Part shown: positions 29,271 through 37,837 of the stretch, in pieces
How the letters are laid out: the number at the start of each line of letters is the position of its first letter
How positions within the stretch are numbered: position 1 is the first letter of the stretch
From: CAZCFB01 sp964511535
GTDB taxonomy: Bacteria > Myxococcota_A > Polyangia > GCA-2747355 > CAZCFB01
Length of the DNA stretch: 64,000 nucleotides
Assembly (NCBI GenBank): GCA_964511535.1
Contig: CAZEFW010000004.1
Location: forward strand, 1 to 64,000
Reading direction: 5' to 3'
Made by a program: the position numbers and the translations under genes
The notes under the pieces: model-generated
Told to the model about the DNA's origin: nothing
Databases searched by the model: none
What the model saw: only the letters and a program-made list of their open reading frames with translations

Positions 29271-31007
29271 TCAGGGTACGTCCACGCCGATGCCACGGGC
29301 CTCGCCCCAGGACGCGCCGTCGCCGGCGCCGGGTGAGGGGCCCGTGTATTCGTCCTTCCCGCCGCGGTTGTACATGATGCCGGCCCCCTCGCTGCTGGAG
29401 ACACCGAGCGAGAGCGGGGGCGCGCGGTAATGATCATCGCCGCCCAGGTCCAGGTGCCAGCCCACTGCCAGGTCATGGCCCAGCCCGAGAGAGCTGGAGG
29501 CGGGCTTCAGGCGCTTGTTGTACCGGTCGCCGCCGCCGCCCTCGCGCAGCAGCGCCAGCGCGAAGTGTGCCGCCGCGCCCTGGCCGTACCACAGGGCGTC
29601 GTACTGATCTCTGCCGGCGTCGTCGAACAGCATACCGAGGGCGAACCAGTACGCCGCGCCCTGGGCGAACACGCCGGCCATGTAGCTGTCGTCTCCGGCG
29701 CGGTCGCGCAGCAGGCCCACTCCGCCGGTGCGGTGGTGCCTGCCCTTGTCATCGCGCTCGCCCACGCCGGCGCCCTGGCTCATGCTCGCGTTGCCCCGCT
29801 CGGGCAGCTGCGGCGCCGGGAAGCGGAGCTTGCCGCCCTGCCCCGGGTCGCCGGGATCGGCGCGGTAGCTGTCGTTGCCCGACAGGTCGTAAAGGACGCC
29901 CACACCGCCCGGGCCGCCGAAGCCCTGGGAGCGGGTGAAGGTGTCGTACCGATCGTTGCCGCCCAGGTCGAGCAGCAGGCCCACGCCGTCCATGCCCGCC
30001 CCCTGGGACCCGCGCTCGCCCTTGTAGGTGTCGTCGCCGCCGTCATCTAACAGAACGCCCACGCCCCGGGCGCCGGATCCCTGTGCCCCCGCGCTGGCCT
30101 GGTAGGTGTCGGCCCCCTTGCCGAGGTCCCACAGCAGGCCCACGCCGTTGCTGCCCGCGCCCTGACCACCCTTCGTGGTGACGTACGCGTCGTCGCCGCC
30201 CAGATCAACATGCACCGAGGCCTTGCTCTCGCCGTCGGTGTTGGCGCCGGCGGGCATCTTGTACTGATCCGCGCCGCCGGTGTCGAGCAGGAAGGCCACC
30301 GAGTCACCCAGGGTCCTGGGGGTGGGGTAAGCGTGGGTGTCGTCCCCGGGGCCGGCGATGATCACCTTGCCCAGGCCCGGGGCGTGCCACCAGGCCTTGA
30401 CCTCCCGCCCGGCGAACCGACCGAGGTCGGCCTGCTCCACCGCCGCGGCCAGCTTGATTGCGGCCTGCAGCAGGCGGGGGGTGTCCGCGTCGGCCGCGTT
30501 CACCCGCGCCAGGGCCACGAGGATCGGGGTCAGCGCCGCGCGCATGTCCTCCGGCACGGAGGCCGGGATCTCCGGCGAGGCGTGGGTCCCGCCCGGGTTT
30601 CCCTGCGAGCCAGGGGCTGCCAACAGTCCGGCCACCACCTTCAGCGCGCCGTTCACCGGCTGCTCGCCCGCGATGGCCCGATCCAGCTTGCGCACCAGCT
30701 CGGCGCCGAAGCGTGGGCCGGCCATGGTCTCGCTGCTGATCGCCTTGAACCAGGGCAGGTCACCGGTGTGCAGGGCGGGGGCGCGGCTCTTGAGCGTGCC
30801 GGTGTTCAGGGGCGGCCCCAGGGGGTCCAGCCCGGCTCCAGCGAGCGCCTCCTCCAGCCCCGGGTAAGGCGTGTTGGCCGGAGCGGCCGTGGGCGCCGGC
30901 GGCGCCGTCGCGCGGGCGCCGCCCGAGCAGCCGGAGAGGGCCACCAGCGCCGTCAGCGCCGCGGAGATGAGCCCTGTGTTGACTACTTGGGTGGGAAGTT
31001 TGCGCAC
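29271..31007 (-). CDS. Lipoprotein with Gly/Asp-rich solenoid-like repeats
   Basis: A 578-residue protein. GTG 31007 gives a clean lipoprotein signal (MRKLPTQVVNTGLISAALTA, then LVALSGC); the frame stays open further upstream but has no signal peptide there. Residues 30-250 are helical and Ala-rich. The rest is at least eight repeats of about 33 residues of the form GVGLLxDLGGxDxYxxxxxSQG (for example GVGLLLDLGGNDRYD, GVGVLYDLSGNDSYR). The regular GxD/DxY pattern suggests a beta-solenoid, possibly calcium-binding like other GGxxD repeats. The start overlaps the end of the upstream lipoprotein gene by 25 bp. No known family name fits. Confidence 0.75.
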   Translation of the reverse strand: MRKLPTQVVNTGLISAALTALVALSGCSGGARATAPPAPTAAPANTPYPGLEEALAGAGLDPLGPPLNTGTLKSRAPALHTGDLPWFKAISSETMAGPRFGAELVRKLDRAIAGEQPVNGALKVVAGLLAAPGSQGNPGGTHASPEIPASVPEDMRAALTPILVALARVNAADADTPRLLQAAIKLAAAVEQADLGRFAGREVKAWWHAPGLGKVIIAGPGDDTHAYPTPRTLGDSVAFLLDTGGADQYKMPAGANTDGESKASVHVDLGGDDAYVTTKGGQGAGSNGVGLLWDLGKGADTYQASAGAQGSGARGVGVLLDDGGDDTYKGERGSQGAGMDGVGLLLDLGGNDRYDTFTRSQGFGGPGGVGVLYDLSGNDSYRADPGDPGQGGKLRFPAPQLPERGNASMSQGAGVGERDDKGRHHRTGGVGLLRDRAGDDSYMAGVFAQGAAYWFALGMLFDDAGRDQYDALWYGQGAAAHFALALLREGGGGDRYNKRLKPASSSLGLGHDLAVGWHLDLGGDDHYRAPPLSLGVSSSEGAGIMYNRGGKDEYTGPSPGAGDGASWGEARGIGVDVP

Positions 31008-31735
31008 TGGTTGACGTGCACGTAGTCGGTCCACCAGGAGCTGTAGTCGTAGCTGAGGCATATCTTCGCTTTGGCTCCTCCGACGATGGTCTTGATCTTC
31101 CAGTCGGTATTGTTCGTTCCAGGAATGCCGCTGCAACCGCATACGTCCTTCGCCTTGTCGAAGAGGGTCTTGGATGCAAAGTCGCCCGAGGTAGCGAGCT
31201 TGCACACCCAGTTGCGTACCATATCCACGGTCATGGTGCCCGTCATGCTGCAGGTGTTGAGCGTGGAGCACAGGGTATCGACCTTGGGGTTTTTGGCAAA
31301 GCAGCTGGCGTAGGCGTTGGCCATGGCGGCCAGGGCCGTCTTGTTGCTGGCAGGGCCGGTGATCACCACCTCGGTGGCGCACATCCCCCCCTTGGCCGCC
31401 GAGCAGAGCTTGCCGCTTGTGCAGGCAGGGGTGCAGCTGACGCCCGTGGGCGAGGAGCACGGCGCGCCGCTGTCCGCCTTGGCATCGCCGCCGCCGCCGC
31501 CATCGCCGACCCCCGCGTCGGTGGGCTTGTAGCCATCCTTGCTGCCGCCCCCGTCCTTCTTGTTGGGCGGCACCCACCAGTCGGCGGCCGTGCCGTAGTC
31601 GTACTTGATCAGGGGCAGGTCCGCCTTGCCACCTCCCTGATCCCAGGCCGGTCCTTTCTGTGGATCCTCGTCAGAGCACGCGAAGGTGCCCATGAGCAGC
31701 GCCGCCACCGCGGCATAACAGTATTTGCGTCGCAT
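30983..31735 (-). CDS. Lipoprotein, Cys-rich, unknown function
   Basis: A 250-residue protein that starts MRRKYCYAAVAALLMGTFAC, a probable lipoprotein signal with an atypical lipobox. An Asp/Gly/Lys linker (residues 25-90) leads to a C-terminal domain of about 160 residues with eight or more Cys (CSSPTGVSCTPACTSGKLC, CAKN-like CFAKNPKVDTLCSTLNTC, VCKLA, VCGCSG, ICLSYDYS). It is secreted and probably disulfide-bonded. It overlaps the start of the Gly-repeat lipoprotein and may be co-expressed with it. No family is recognised. Confidence 0.72.
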   Translation of the reverse strand: MRRKYCYAAVAALLMGTFACSDEDPQKGPAWDQGGGKADLPLIKYDYGTAADWWVPPNKKDGGGSKDGYKPTDAGVGDGGGGGDAKADSGAPCSSPTGVSCTPACTSGKLCSAAKGGMCATEVVITGPASNKTALAAMANAYASCFAKNPKVDTLCSTLNTCSMTGTMTVDMVRNWVCKLATSGDFASKTLFDKAKDVCGCSGIPGTNNTDWKIKTIVGGAKAKICLSYDYSSWWTDYVHVNQCANFPPK

Positions 31736-31745
31736 CCGTCTACCT

Positions 31746-31751
31746 TATAAT
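31746..31751 (+). promoter_or_regulatory. Possible -10 box between divergent lipoprotein genes
   Basis: TATAAT at 31746-31751 lies in a 35-bp gap between divergent start codons, 20 bases before the ATG at 31771. A matching -35 is not clear (TTTGCG with a 15-bp spacer). The call is tentative. Confidence 0.35.
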
Positions 31752-31770
31752 ACCGCCCGGAGAGAAACCA

Positions 31771-32067
31771 ATGCCGAAGAAGCCTGTCCTGCTGTTGGCC
31801 CTGACCCTGGCCTTGATGCTCGGGTTGAGCTGCGCGCACCGCGCGCCCATCTACATCCTCGACGCGCCCCCTCGCGAGGCGTTCACCACCCTCGGCATGC
31901 TGTCGGCTCAGGGTGAAAACGAGGCGAGCGCCATGGAGCGCCTGGTGGACCAGGCCGAACGCCTGGGCGCCGAAGGGCTGATCATCGTGGGCCGCAAGCA
32001 GATGGGTAGGGCGCTCGTCCTGAACGCCCGGGCCATCCGGTACCGAACGCCGCCTGGCGGGAGATAG
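31771..32067 (+). CDS. Small lipoprotein
   Basis: A 98-residue protein with lipoprotein signal MPKKPVLLLALTLALMLGLSC. The mature part (AMERLVDQAERLGAEGLIIVGRKQ) has the 'helix, LGA-x-x-[LIV]-[LIV]' pattern seen in YbjQ/YdgH-type small domains, but the match is weak. The ribosome-binding site is GGAGAG. It precedes the porin gene with no gap (the stop codon touches the next ATG), so the two are likely co-expressed at the outer membrane. Confidence 0.78.
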   Translation: MPKKPVLLLALTLALMLGLSCAHRAPIYILDAPPREAFTTLGMLSAQGENEASAMERLVDQAERLGAEGLIIVGRKQMGRALVLNARAIRYRTPPGGR

Positions 32068-33333
32068 ATGCTCGCACGCGTCCTGCTGATCATCGCGCTG
32101 GCCAGCGGTACCGCCTCGGCCGCGCCCGCGTCCAAGGCGCCCGCCGGGTGGCCGGACAAGATCGGCCCCTTCGCCCTGACGGACAGGAGCGGGCGGTTCA
32201 GCCTGGCCGTGGGCCTCGCGGCCCAGCTGCAGCTCCGGGTCAAGAGCAGCGGCACCCGAAGTGATCGGGACACCGACGCCTCGCTGTTCATGCGGCGCAT
32301 CCGCCCCACCCTCAAGGGGACCGCCCTGAGCAAGGACCTCAAGTGGTACCTGCACCTCTCCACCGCGCCCGGGTCGGTGGAGTTCATGGACTTCTACCTG
32401 GACTACACCTTCTCCCCCTACCTGCGCCTGCGGCTTGGAGACTGCAAGGTGCCGTTCACCCGCTACCGGATCCAGTCGTTCAAGCACCTGACCTTCGTGA
32501 ACTGGGCCGTGGTCACGCGATACTTCGGCAACGAGCGGCAGTACGGCGTGACCCTGCACAGCGGCTACGAAAAGCCGATGCCCGTGGAGTACGCGGTGGG
32601 GGTCTACGCGGGACAGAACCTGCGGGCGTCCAACGCCTCCGGGCTGGCCACGGTGTACGGCGAGGCCCGGCCCAACCCGTCCAACCTGCTCGACCCGGCG
32701 CCGCTGGAAGAGCCGCACCCGGAGATCGTCGGCCGCGTGGCCTACAACCTGGGCGGCATCGACGTGGGCACCGACACAGACTTCGCCGGGGGCAGCCCGC
32801 GGTTCAGCGCCGGGCTGAGCGTGGCGTGGGACCTGCGGCCAACCGTGCACCAGGACCTCGCCCTGCGCCTGGCGCCGGAGGTGCTGTTCAAGGCGTTCGG
32901 CTTCTCGTTCGCCGCGCTGGGGTACGTGGGGTTCGTGCCCCCCGAGGGGGAGGACAGCGGGGCGGAGCGGCTCCGCCTGGCCGTCGCCGGGGCGCTTGTG
33001 CAGGCGAGCTACCTGCTGATGAAGCGGCTGGAGCTGTCCGTGCGCTACGCAATGGTGACCGTGGACAAGCAGGTGCGCACCGAGGCCAGGAGCAGGGCGG
33101 ACGATCTCATCGCCGCCGAGAGCGACGCCACGAAGGCCGCGGCGCTGAAGAAGCAGTACGCGGGCGCCGGGATCACCCGGGCCGAACATGAGGCCACGCT
33201 GGGGATCAACGTCTACATCATCGGCCGCTCGCTCAAGTGGCAAACCGACCTGGGCTACAAGGCCACCGAGCGCGTGAGCAAGGAGACGAAGCACGATATT
33301 CAGTTTCGGACGCAGGTGGGGCTGGCGTTTTGA
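32068..33333 (+). CDS. Phosphate-selective porin O/P-like outer membrane protein
   Basis: A 421-residue protein with a signal peptide (LLIIALASGTASA). The mature part is a predicted beta barrel with alternating strands (FSLAVGLAAQLQLRV, LSVRYAMVTV) and ends in Phe (QFRTQVGLAF), as outer membrane barrels do. FMRRIRPTLKGTALSKDLKW and VEFMDFYLDYTF match the porin O/P family. It probably forms an anion or phosphate channel; selectivity cannot be read from sequence. It directly follows the small lipoprotein gene. Confidence 0.83.
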   Translation: MLARVLLIIALASGTASAAPASKAPAGWPDKIGPFALTDRSGRFSLAVGLAAQLQLRVKSSGTRSDRDTDASLFMRRIRPTLKGTALSKDLKWYLHLSTAPGSVEFMDFYLDYTFSPYLRLRLGDCKVPFTRYRIQSFKHLTFVNWAVVTRYFGNERQYGVTLHSGYEKPMPVEYAVGVYAGQNLRASNASGLATVYGEARPNPSNLLDPAPLEEPHPEIVGRVAYNLGGIDVGTDTDFAGGSPRFSAGLSVAWDLRPTVHQDLALRLAPEVLFKAFGFSFAALGYVGFVPPEGEDSGAERLRLAVAGALVQASYLLMKRLELSVRYAMVTVDKQVRTEARSRADDLIAAESDATKAAALKKQYAGAGITRAEHEATLGINVYIIGRSLKWQTDLGYKATERVSKETKHDIQFRTQVGLAF

Positions 33334-33354
33334 TGGCCGCTGCCTGCGGCAGCG

Positions 33355-33414
33355 GAATGCCAGAGTGCCAGAGCGCCAGAATGCCAAAATGAGAATGCCA
33401 GAGCGCCGGAATGG
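33355..33414. repeat. Octanucleotide tandem array C, unit GAATGCCA
   Basis: Units GAATGCCA, GAGTGCCA, GAGCGCCA, GAATGCCA, a broken AAATGA, GAATGCCA, GAGCGCCG, GAATGGTC run between the porin stop and the next gene. The same variants (GAGTGCCA and unit ends in CCG) occur in array A. Confidence 0.8.
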
Positions 33415-33460
33415 TCTGGTGCGTGAGCACACCCGCTGGCGGGGTGGCGTATCATGGGGC

Positions 33461-34750
33461 ATGGCACCATCTCGGCGGCTGATCTTGCTAATGCTCTGCG
33501 CGCCGTTCCTGTTCTGCACCGGGGGCGGCGGGCGGTCGTCCGGCTGCAAGCTGCGCGAGCTGTACCACCACAAGCTCGGCCCCTTTCCGTGCTCCCGGGA
33601 CCGCGAGTGTCCCCGCTCCATGCGCTGCCGGGACAAGCCCGGCGATGGGCAGCACAAGCGGTTCTGCCTCGACCTCGGGCCGCGCCAGGGGCAGTGCCGC
33701 GACAACCGGGACTGCCCTCCTGGCGGCAGCGTATGCGGCTCGTCCGTCTGGAGCATCGAGGGGGACCGCGCCTGCGTGGATCCCTGCACGCTGGAAGGGG
33801 CCTGCATGGAGCGAGGCCTGTGCACCTCCAGGGCCGGCGTTTGCGTCGCGTTGGGCGCCGGCGCGTGCCAGCGCACCACCGGCTGCAAGGACCAGGGGCG
33901 CTGCCTCCAGAAAGCTGACGCCTGCGTGGCCGACGCAGACGGGTGCCGCCAGAGCGCAGGCTGCCACACCTGGGGGCGTTGCTCCTTGAAAGACGGCGCG
34001 TGCGCCGTCACCTCCGCAGAGGACTGCGCTTCCTGCGTCAGGTGCAAGACCGTCGGGGAGTGCTTCGCCCTGGACGGCAAGTGCACCACCCTCTCCGCCG
34101 AGGGATGCCGCGGATCTCAGCTGTGCAAGGTCAGCGGTCTGTGCAGCGTCAAGGAAGGCCGCTGCGCGGCAGGGTCCGACGCCGACTGCCTCGGCTCCGA
34201 GCAGTGCCAGCGGTATGGCGCCTGCTCCATGGTCCAGCAGCGCTGCGGGGTGGCCACTGACCAGGAGTGCCGCGCCGCCGAGGTGTGCCGGCTGCAGGGC
34301 AAGTGCACCGCCGAGGCCGGACGCTGCGTCACCAAGTCCGCGGCCGACTGCCGCCGCTCCGCCCCCTGCGTCACAGACGGCGCCTGTACCTTCAAGGCCG
34401 GCGCCTGCGTCCACGGCACCACCGCCGAATGCGGCCGGTCGAAGGCCTGCCGCGAGATGGGCCACTGCACCCTCAACGCCCTGGGCCAGTGCCTGCCCGG
34501 CTCCGACCTCGACTGCCGCAGGTCACTGCAGTGCAAGCAGTGGGGCAAGTGCGCCAACAAGGGCGGCTGCATGGCCGCCTCCGACAGCGACTGCCGCGCG
34601 TCCACGGGCTGCAAGGAGCAAGGCAGATGCGCCCTGGTGGACCGGCACTACTGCAAAGTCTCCTCCGACGCCGACTGCGCCGGCTCCGACGCATGCAAGA
34701 AGCACGGCAAGTGCCGCGCGGACCTGCGCTATCCGACCTGCGTGAAGTGA
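33461..34750 (+). CDS. Secreted Cys-rich repeat protein
   Basis: A 429-residue protein whose N-terminus (MAPSRRLILLMLCAPFLFC) looks like a signal peptide. From about residue 40 it is built of about twelve repeats of 31-34 residues, of the form DCxxSxxCxxxGxCxxxxxxCxxxSxA, each with four Cys (for example ECRAAEVCRLQGKC, DCRRSAPCVTDGAC, DCRASTGCKEQGRC). The even Cys count per repeat suggests disulfides within each unit. No catalytic motif is seen; a surface, adhesive or structural role is inferred. The ATG at 33461 is used because upstream codons overlap the octanucleotide array. Confidence 0.8.
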   Translation: MAPSRRLILLMLCAPFLFCTGGGGRSSGCKLRELYHHKLGPFPCSRDRECPRSMRCRDKPGDGQHKRFCLDLGPRQGQCRDNRDCPPGGSVCGSSVWSIEGDRACVDPCTLEGACMERGLCTSRAGVCVALGAGACQRTTGCKDQGRCLQKADACVADADGCRQSAGCHTWGRCSLKDGACAVTSAEDCASCVRCKTVGECFALDGKCTTLSAEGCRGSQLCKVSGLCSVKEGRCAAGSDADCLGSEQCQRYGACSMVQQRCGVATDQECRAAEVCRLQGKCTAEAGRCVTKSAADCRRSAPCVTDGACTFKAGACVHGTTAECGRSKACREMGHCTLNALGQCLPGSDLDCRRSLQCKQWGKCANKGGCMAASDSDCRASTGCKEQGRCALVDRHYCKVSSDADCAGSDACKKHGKCRADLRYPTCVK

Positions 34751-34797
34751 CCGGAGCGGCTGCTGCGTAATTCGGGCTCCGGTTGCGCGCTCCGTGC

Positions 34798-36237
34798 TCA
34801 GTCGATGTACGAGAAGTTGGCGTACCGCGGCAGCAGTCGGTGCCAGGTCTTCGGCCCCATCCCCGCGGCCACGTGGCGGCCAAGGTCCGCGCCCATGGTC
34901 AGGGCGTGGTTCATGTTGTCCAGGCGGAACAGGCCGTTGCGCCCCACCACGAACAGGTTGTCCAGCGCCTCGTGAAGCCACTGCAGCGCCAGGTCGGCCC
35001 GCGCCCGGTGGCCCACCTCGTACAGCGGATACGCCTCGCGCACCCGGAAGACGAACCCGCCGCGGGCCTCGGCCGGGTCGAACCCCACATCGGGCCCGAA
35101 GCCGGTCATCCACTGCACCAGGTGCTGGTCGTCAGCAGACCACAGCTCGTCGCCCCGCTGACAGGGCACCTCGAAGCCGAGCATGGTGCGCCCGGCCGGC
35201 GCCATCGTCGGCGAGGCGTTCTTCGACTCGAAGGTGCGGCTGAAGGGGAACCGCGGCTCGGGGTAGTAGGTCACGTGATCCCGGCTCACCCGCGGGCGGT
35301 CCAGCGCCACGGCCACCACCAGCATGTCCCGGAATCGCAACCTCGCTGCCGCCTGTCGCACCTGCGCCGGCGCCGCCGGATGCAGCAGCTCCACCAGCGC
35401 GGGCAGCGGGATCGTGCTGATCAGCTGGCTCACCGGCAGGCGCTGCCCGTCGTCCAGCTCCACGGCCCTGACCTGGCGCCCCTGGCGCAAGATCCGCCGC
35501 GGCTCCCGCCCTCCCAGCAGCCGCCCCCCCGCCTGCTCCGCCCGGCGAGCGAGCAGCTGCATCAGCGCCCCGCACCCCTCGCGGCCGTAAAGGAAATCCA
35601 CCGGGATGCCCCGCCGGAACAGCGCCCCCACCAGCGGCAGCCCTGCCAGCAGATCCCCCCACCCCACTGACAACCGCCGGGTGCGCCCCAGCTCGGCGCT
35701 GAGGCGATGCCCGTCCACGCCCCACTGCTTCTCCATCAGCGGCCCGGTGATCCAGCGCCACAGCTCCTCGCCCAGGCGCGCCTCGAACCAGGCACGGTAG
35801 CTCGACTCGTCCGCCCCATCCCCCGGTCCGAGCCGGGTCCCGAGGTACTGGACCGCCGCCCGGGCCAGCCGCCCACGGGGCAGCCGCACCAGCGACGCGG
35901 GCCGCAGCGGATAAGGCAGCCGCCGCCCCTCCAGCCCGATGTGGATCGTCTTGCGCCTGACATGGTGCAGCTGGCCGGCGAACAGCGCGGCAAGGTCGGG
36001 CGGCAGCCCGGCGCGCTCGAACTGCAGCCGGTGGATCGACAGGTCCACGGCGAAGGGGCCGTGGCGCCAGGTCCGGCACAGGCCGCCCGGCTCGGCGTGG
36101 CGATCCACCAGCGTCGGGGCCAGCGCCCCGTGGCCGGCCAGCTCCAGCCCCGCCGCCAGGCCGCACGGCCCGGCGCCCAGGATAACCAGGTCTTCGCTCA
36201 CGGCGCCCAGTTTATCCGCGGCGCCCTGCTTGTCCAT
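34798..36237 (-). CDS. FAD-dependent oxidoreductase (UDP-galactopyranose mutase/amine oxidase-like)
   Basis: A 479-residue flavoprotein. The FAD-binding motif is LVILGAGPCGLAAGLEL near the N-terminus, followed by EPGGLCRTW and a C-terminal FAD motif LFVVGRNGLFRLDNMNHALTMG. The arrangement, including GPFAVDLSIHRLQ and LMEKQWGVDG, resembles the UDP-galactopyranose mutase and protoporphyrinogen oxidase-like superfamily used in glycan work. The substrate is unknown. Start ATG 36237; GTG 36201 (SEDLVILGAG) is an equally plausible start. It is divergent from the GH5 gene, 30 bp apart. Confidence 0.8.
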   Translation of the reverse strand: MDKQGAADKLGAVSEDLVILGAGPCGLAAGLELAGHGALAPTLVDRHAEPGGLCRTWRHGPFAVDLSIHRLQFERAGLPPDLAALFAGQLHHVRRKTIHIGLEGRRLPYPLRPASLVRLPRGRLARAAVQYLGTRLGPGDGADESSYRAWFEARLGEELWRWITGPLMEKQWGVDGHRLSAELGRTRRLSVGWGDLLAGLPLVGALFRRGIPVDFLYGREGCGALMQLLARRAEQAGGRLLGGREPRRILRQGRQVRAVELDDGQRLPVSQLISTIPLPALVELLHPAAPAQVRQAAARLRFRDMLVVAVALDRPRVSRDHVTYYPEPRFPFSRTFESKNASPTMAPAGRTMLGFEVPCQRGDELWSADDQHLVQWMTGFGPDVGFDPAEARGGFVFRVREAYPLYEVGHRARADLALQWLHEALDNLFVVGRNGLFRLDNMNHALTMGADLGRHVAAGMGPKTWHRLLPRYANFSYID

Positions 36238-36267
36238 GTTTGTAAAACCGGGCGGCCGCCGGATACC

Positions 36268-37752
36268 ATGTGCGCCATGCCCCACCCCGCCATGCTCGCC
36301 CTCGCTGCCCTGCTGTTGGCCGCCAGCGCGTGCAGCCTGCCGCCCCGAACCCTCGGCCCGGACGCCGGCGCGGCCAGCGACGCCGCCGCCGACCGGCGCG
36401 CGGCCGACGCCTCACCGCCGGACAGCCCGGGCCCGGACACGCGCTACACATGGCCCGCGCGCTGGCATGTGTCCCGCGGCTTCATCCGCGATGCCCTGGG
36501 CCGCGCGGTGATCATGCGCGGCATGAACATCGCCAACAGCCACAAGCACAAGCCGTACTTCGGCTTCCACGCCGAGGCCGACTTCGCCCGGGTGAGCAAG
36601 CAGTGGGGCATGAACAGCGTGCGCCTGCTGGTCTCCTGGTCGGCCGTCGAGCCCCAGAAGGGGGTCTACGATACCGCCTACCTGGACAAGGTCTCCAAGC
36701 GTGTGGCCTGGGCGGCCAAGGCGGGTCTGCTGGTGGTGGTGGACAGCCACCAGGACGTCTACGGCGAGGGCTTCAACGGCAACGGCGCGCCGCGCTGGAC
36801 CTGCAGCGAGGCGCTCTACAAGGCGCACAAGCCGGTCAGCCCGTGGTTCCTCAACTACTCCAGCCCCCAGGTGATGGCCTGCTTCGATGGGCTCTTCTCG
36901 GACGCCAGCCTCGGCCAGGCCTACGCGGCCATGTGGGCCCAGGTGGCCCGCAAGCTCAAGGGCCACGCCAACATCGTGGGCTTCGACGTGATGAACGAGC
37001 CCCACTGGGGCACCTACAACGTGTTCACCTTCGAAAAAGACCGGCTGCAGCCGTTCTACGACCGGGTGGTCAAGGCGGTGCGCGCCGAGGCGCCGGGCTG
37101 GGTGGCCTTCCTGGAGCCGGCCAACAGCCGCAACATGGGCATCAAGACCAGCCTGCAGCCGTTCGCCTACCCGGACACGGTGTACGCGCCGCACAGCTAC
37201 GACCCGCAGGCCGAGCAGGGCAACGGCTTCGACGAGACCCGGCGCACCACGATGCTCAACAACATCAAGGCCCTGGCCGCCGAGGCCGTCTCCCTGCGGA
37301 GCGCGCTCTGGATCGGCGAGTACGGCGGAATCGCCGACCACAAGGGGATCGGCGCGTACATGGACGCCAACTACGACGGGGTGGCCGCCGCCGCCGCCAG
37401 CCAGATGTACTGGGACTACGGCAAGGGGGGCGGCTACGCGCCGCTGGACAAGGACGGCAAGGAGAAGAAGGCCCTGCTCGACGCCATCGTGCGGCCTTAC
37501 CCCAGGCGCGTGTCCGGAGACCCGGTCTCGTACGCATTTGACGAAAAGACCCGGACCTTCACCCTCACCTACCGGCCCGCCGCCGCCATCACAGCCCCTA
37601 CCCTCATCGCCGTGCCAGCCCGGGTCTACCCCACCGGTTACGACGTGGTCTGCGGCGGCTGCACCCACAACGGCAAGACCGTGGGCACCCTGGCCATTAC
37701 CGTGCCCGCCGTCGGCTCCCCGAGCACCGTCACCGTCACTCCAAAGAGTTAG
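36268..37752 (+). CDS. Glycoside hydrolase family 5-like lipoprotein (endoglycoceramidase-type)
   Basis: A 494-residue protein with lipoprotein signal MCAMPHPAMLALAALLLAASAC. An Asp/Ala/Pro linker leads to a TIM-barrel hydrolase: RGMNIANSHKHKP, VVDSHQDVYGE, the acid/base Glu in VGFDVMNEPHWG and the nucleophile Glu in LWIGEYGG. The C-terminal 100 residues form a beta domain (TFTLTYRPAAAITAPT). The pattern is closest to endoglycosylceramidase-type GH5 enzymes, which cut glycan from glycolipids; cellulase activity is an alternative. It should face the outside of the cell. The frame is open further upstream, but that part is antisense to the flavoprotein gene. Confidence 0.85.
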   Translation: MCAMPHPAMLALAALLLAASACSLPPRTLGPDAGAASDAAADRRAADASPPDSPGPDTRYTWPARWHVSRGFIRDALGRAVIMRGMNIANSHKHKPYFGFHAEADFARVSKQWGMNSVRLLVSWSAVEPQKGVYDTAYLDKVSKRVAWAAKAGLLVVVDSHQDVYGEGFNGNGAPRWTCSEALYKAHKPVSPWFLNYSSPQVMACFDGLFSDASLGQAYAAMWAQVARKLKGHANIVGFDVMNEPHWGTYNVFTFEKDRLQPFYDRVVKAVRAEAPGWVAFLEPANSRNMGIKTSLQPFAYPDTVYAPHSYDPQAEQGNGFDETRRTTMLNNIKALAAEAVSLRSALWIGEYGGIADHKGIGAYMDANYDGVAAAAASQMYWDYGKGGGYAPLDKDGKEKKALLDAIVRPYPRRVSGDPVSYAFDEKTRTFTLTYRPAAAITAPTLIAVPARVYPTGYDVVCGGCTHNGKTVGTLAITVPAVGSPSTVTVTPKS

Positions 37753-37775
37753 AACTCAAAAAATATCAACGCTGT

Positions 37776-37804
37776 TTGACTCGCAGGTGCGCGGCCACTA
37801 CCAT
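37776..37804 (+). promoter_or_regulatory. Promoter of the zinc-ribbon/coiled-coil gene
   Basis: TTGACT at 37776-37781, 17 bp, TACCAT at 37799-37804, with the start codon 34 bases further on. Confidence 0.55.
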
Positions 37805-37837
37805 GTGCCTGGACCGTCTTACAAGGTAAGGTCTTAG

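Noticed and set aside
35707..36267. Long N-terminal extension of the GH5 gene
   Set aside because: It is antisense to the flavoprotein gene and has shadow composition. The lipoprotein signal at 36268 marks the true start.
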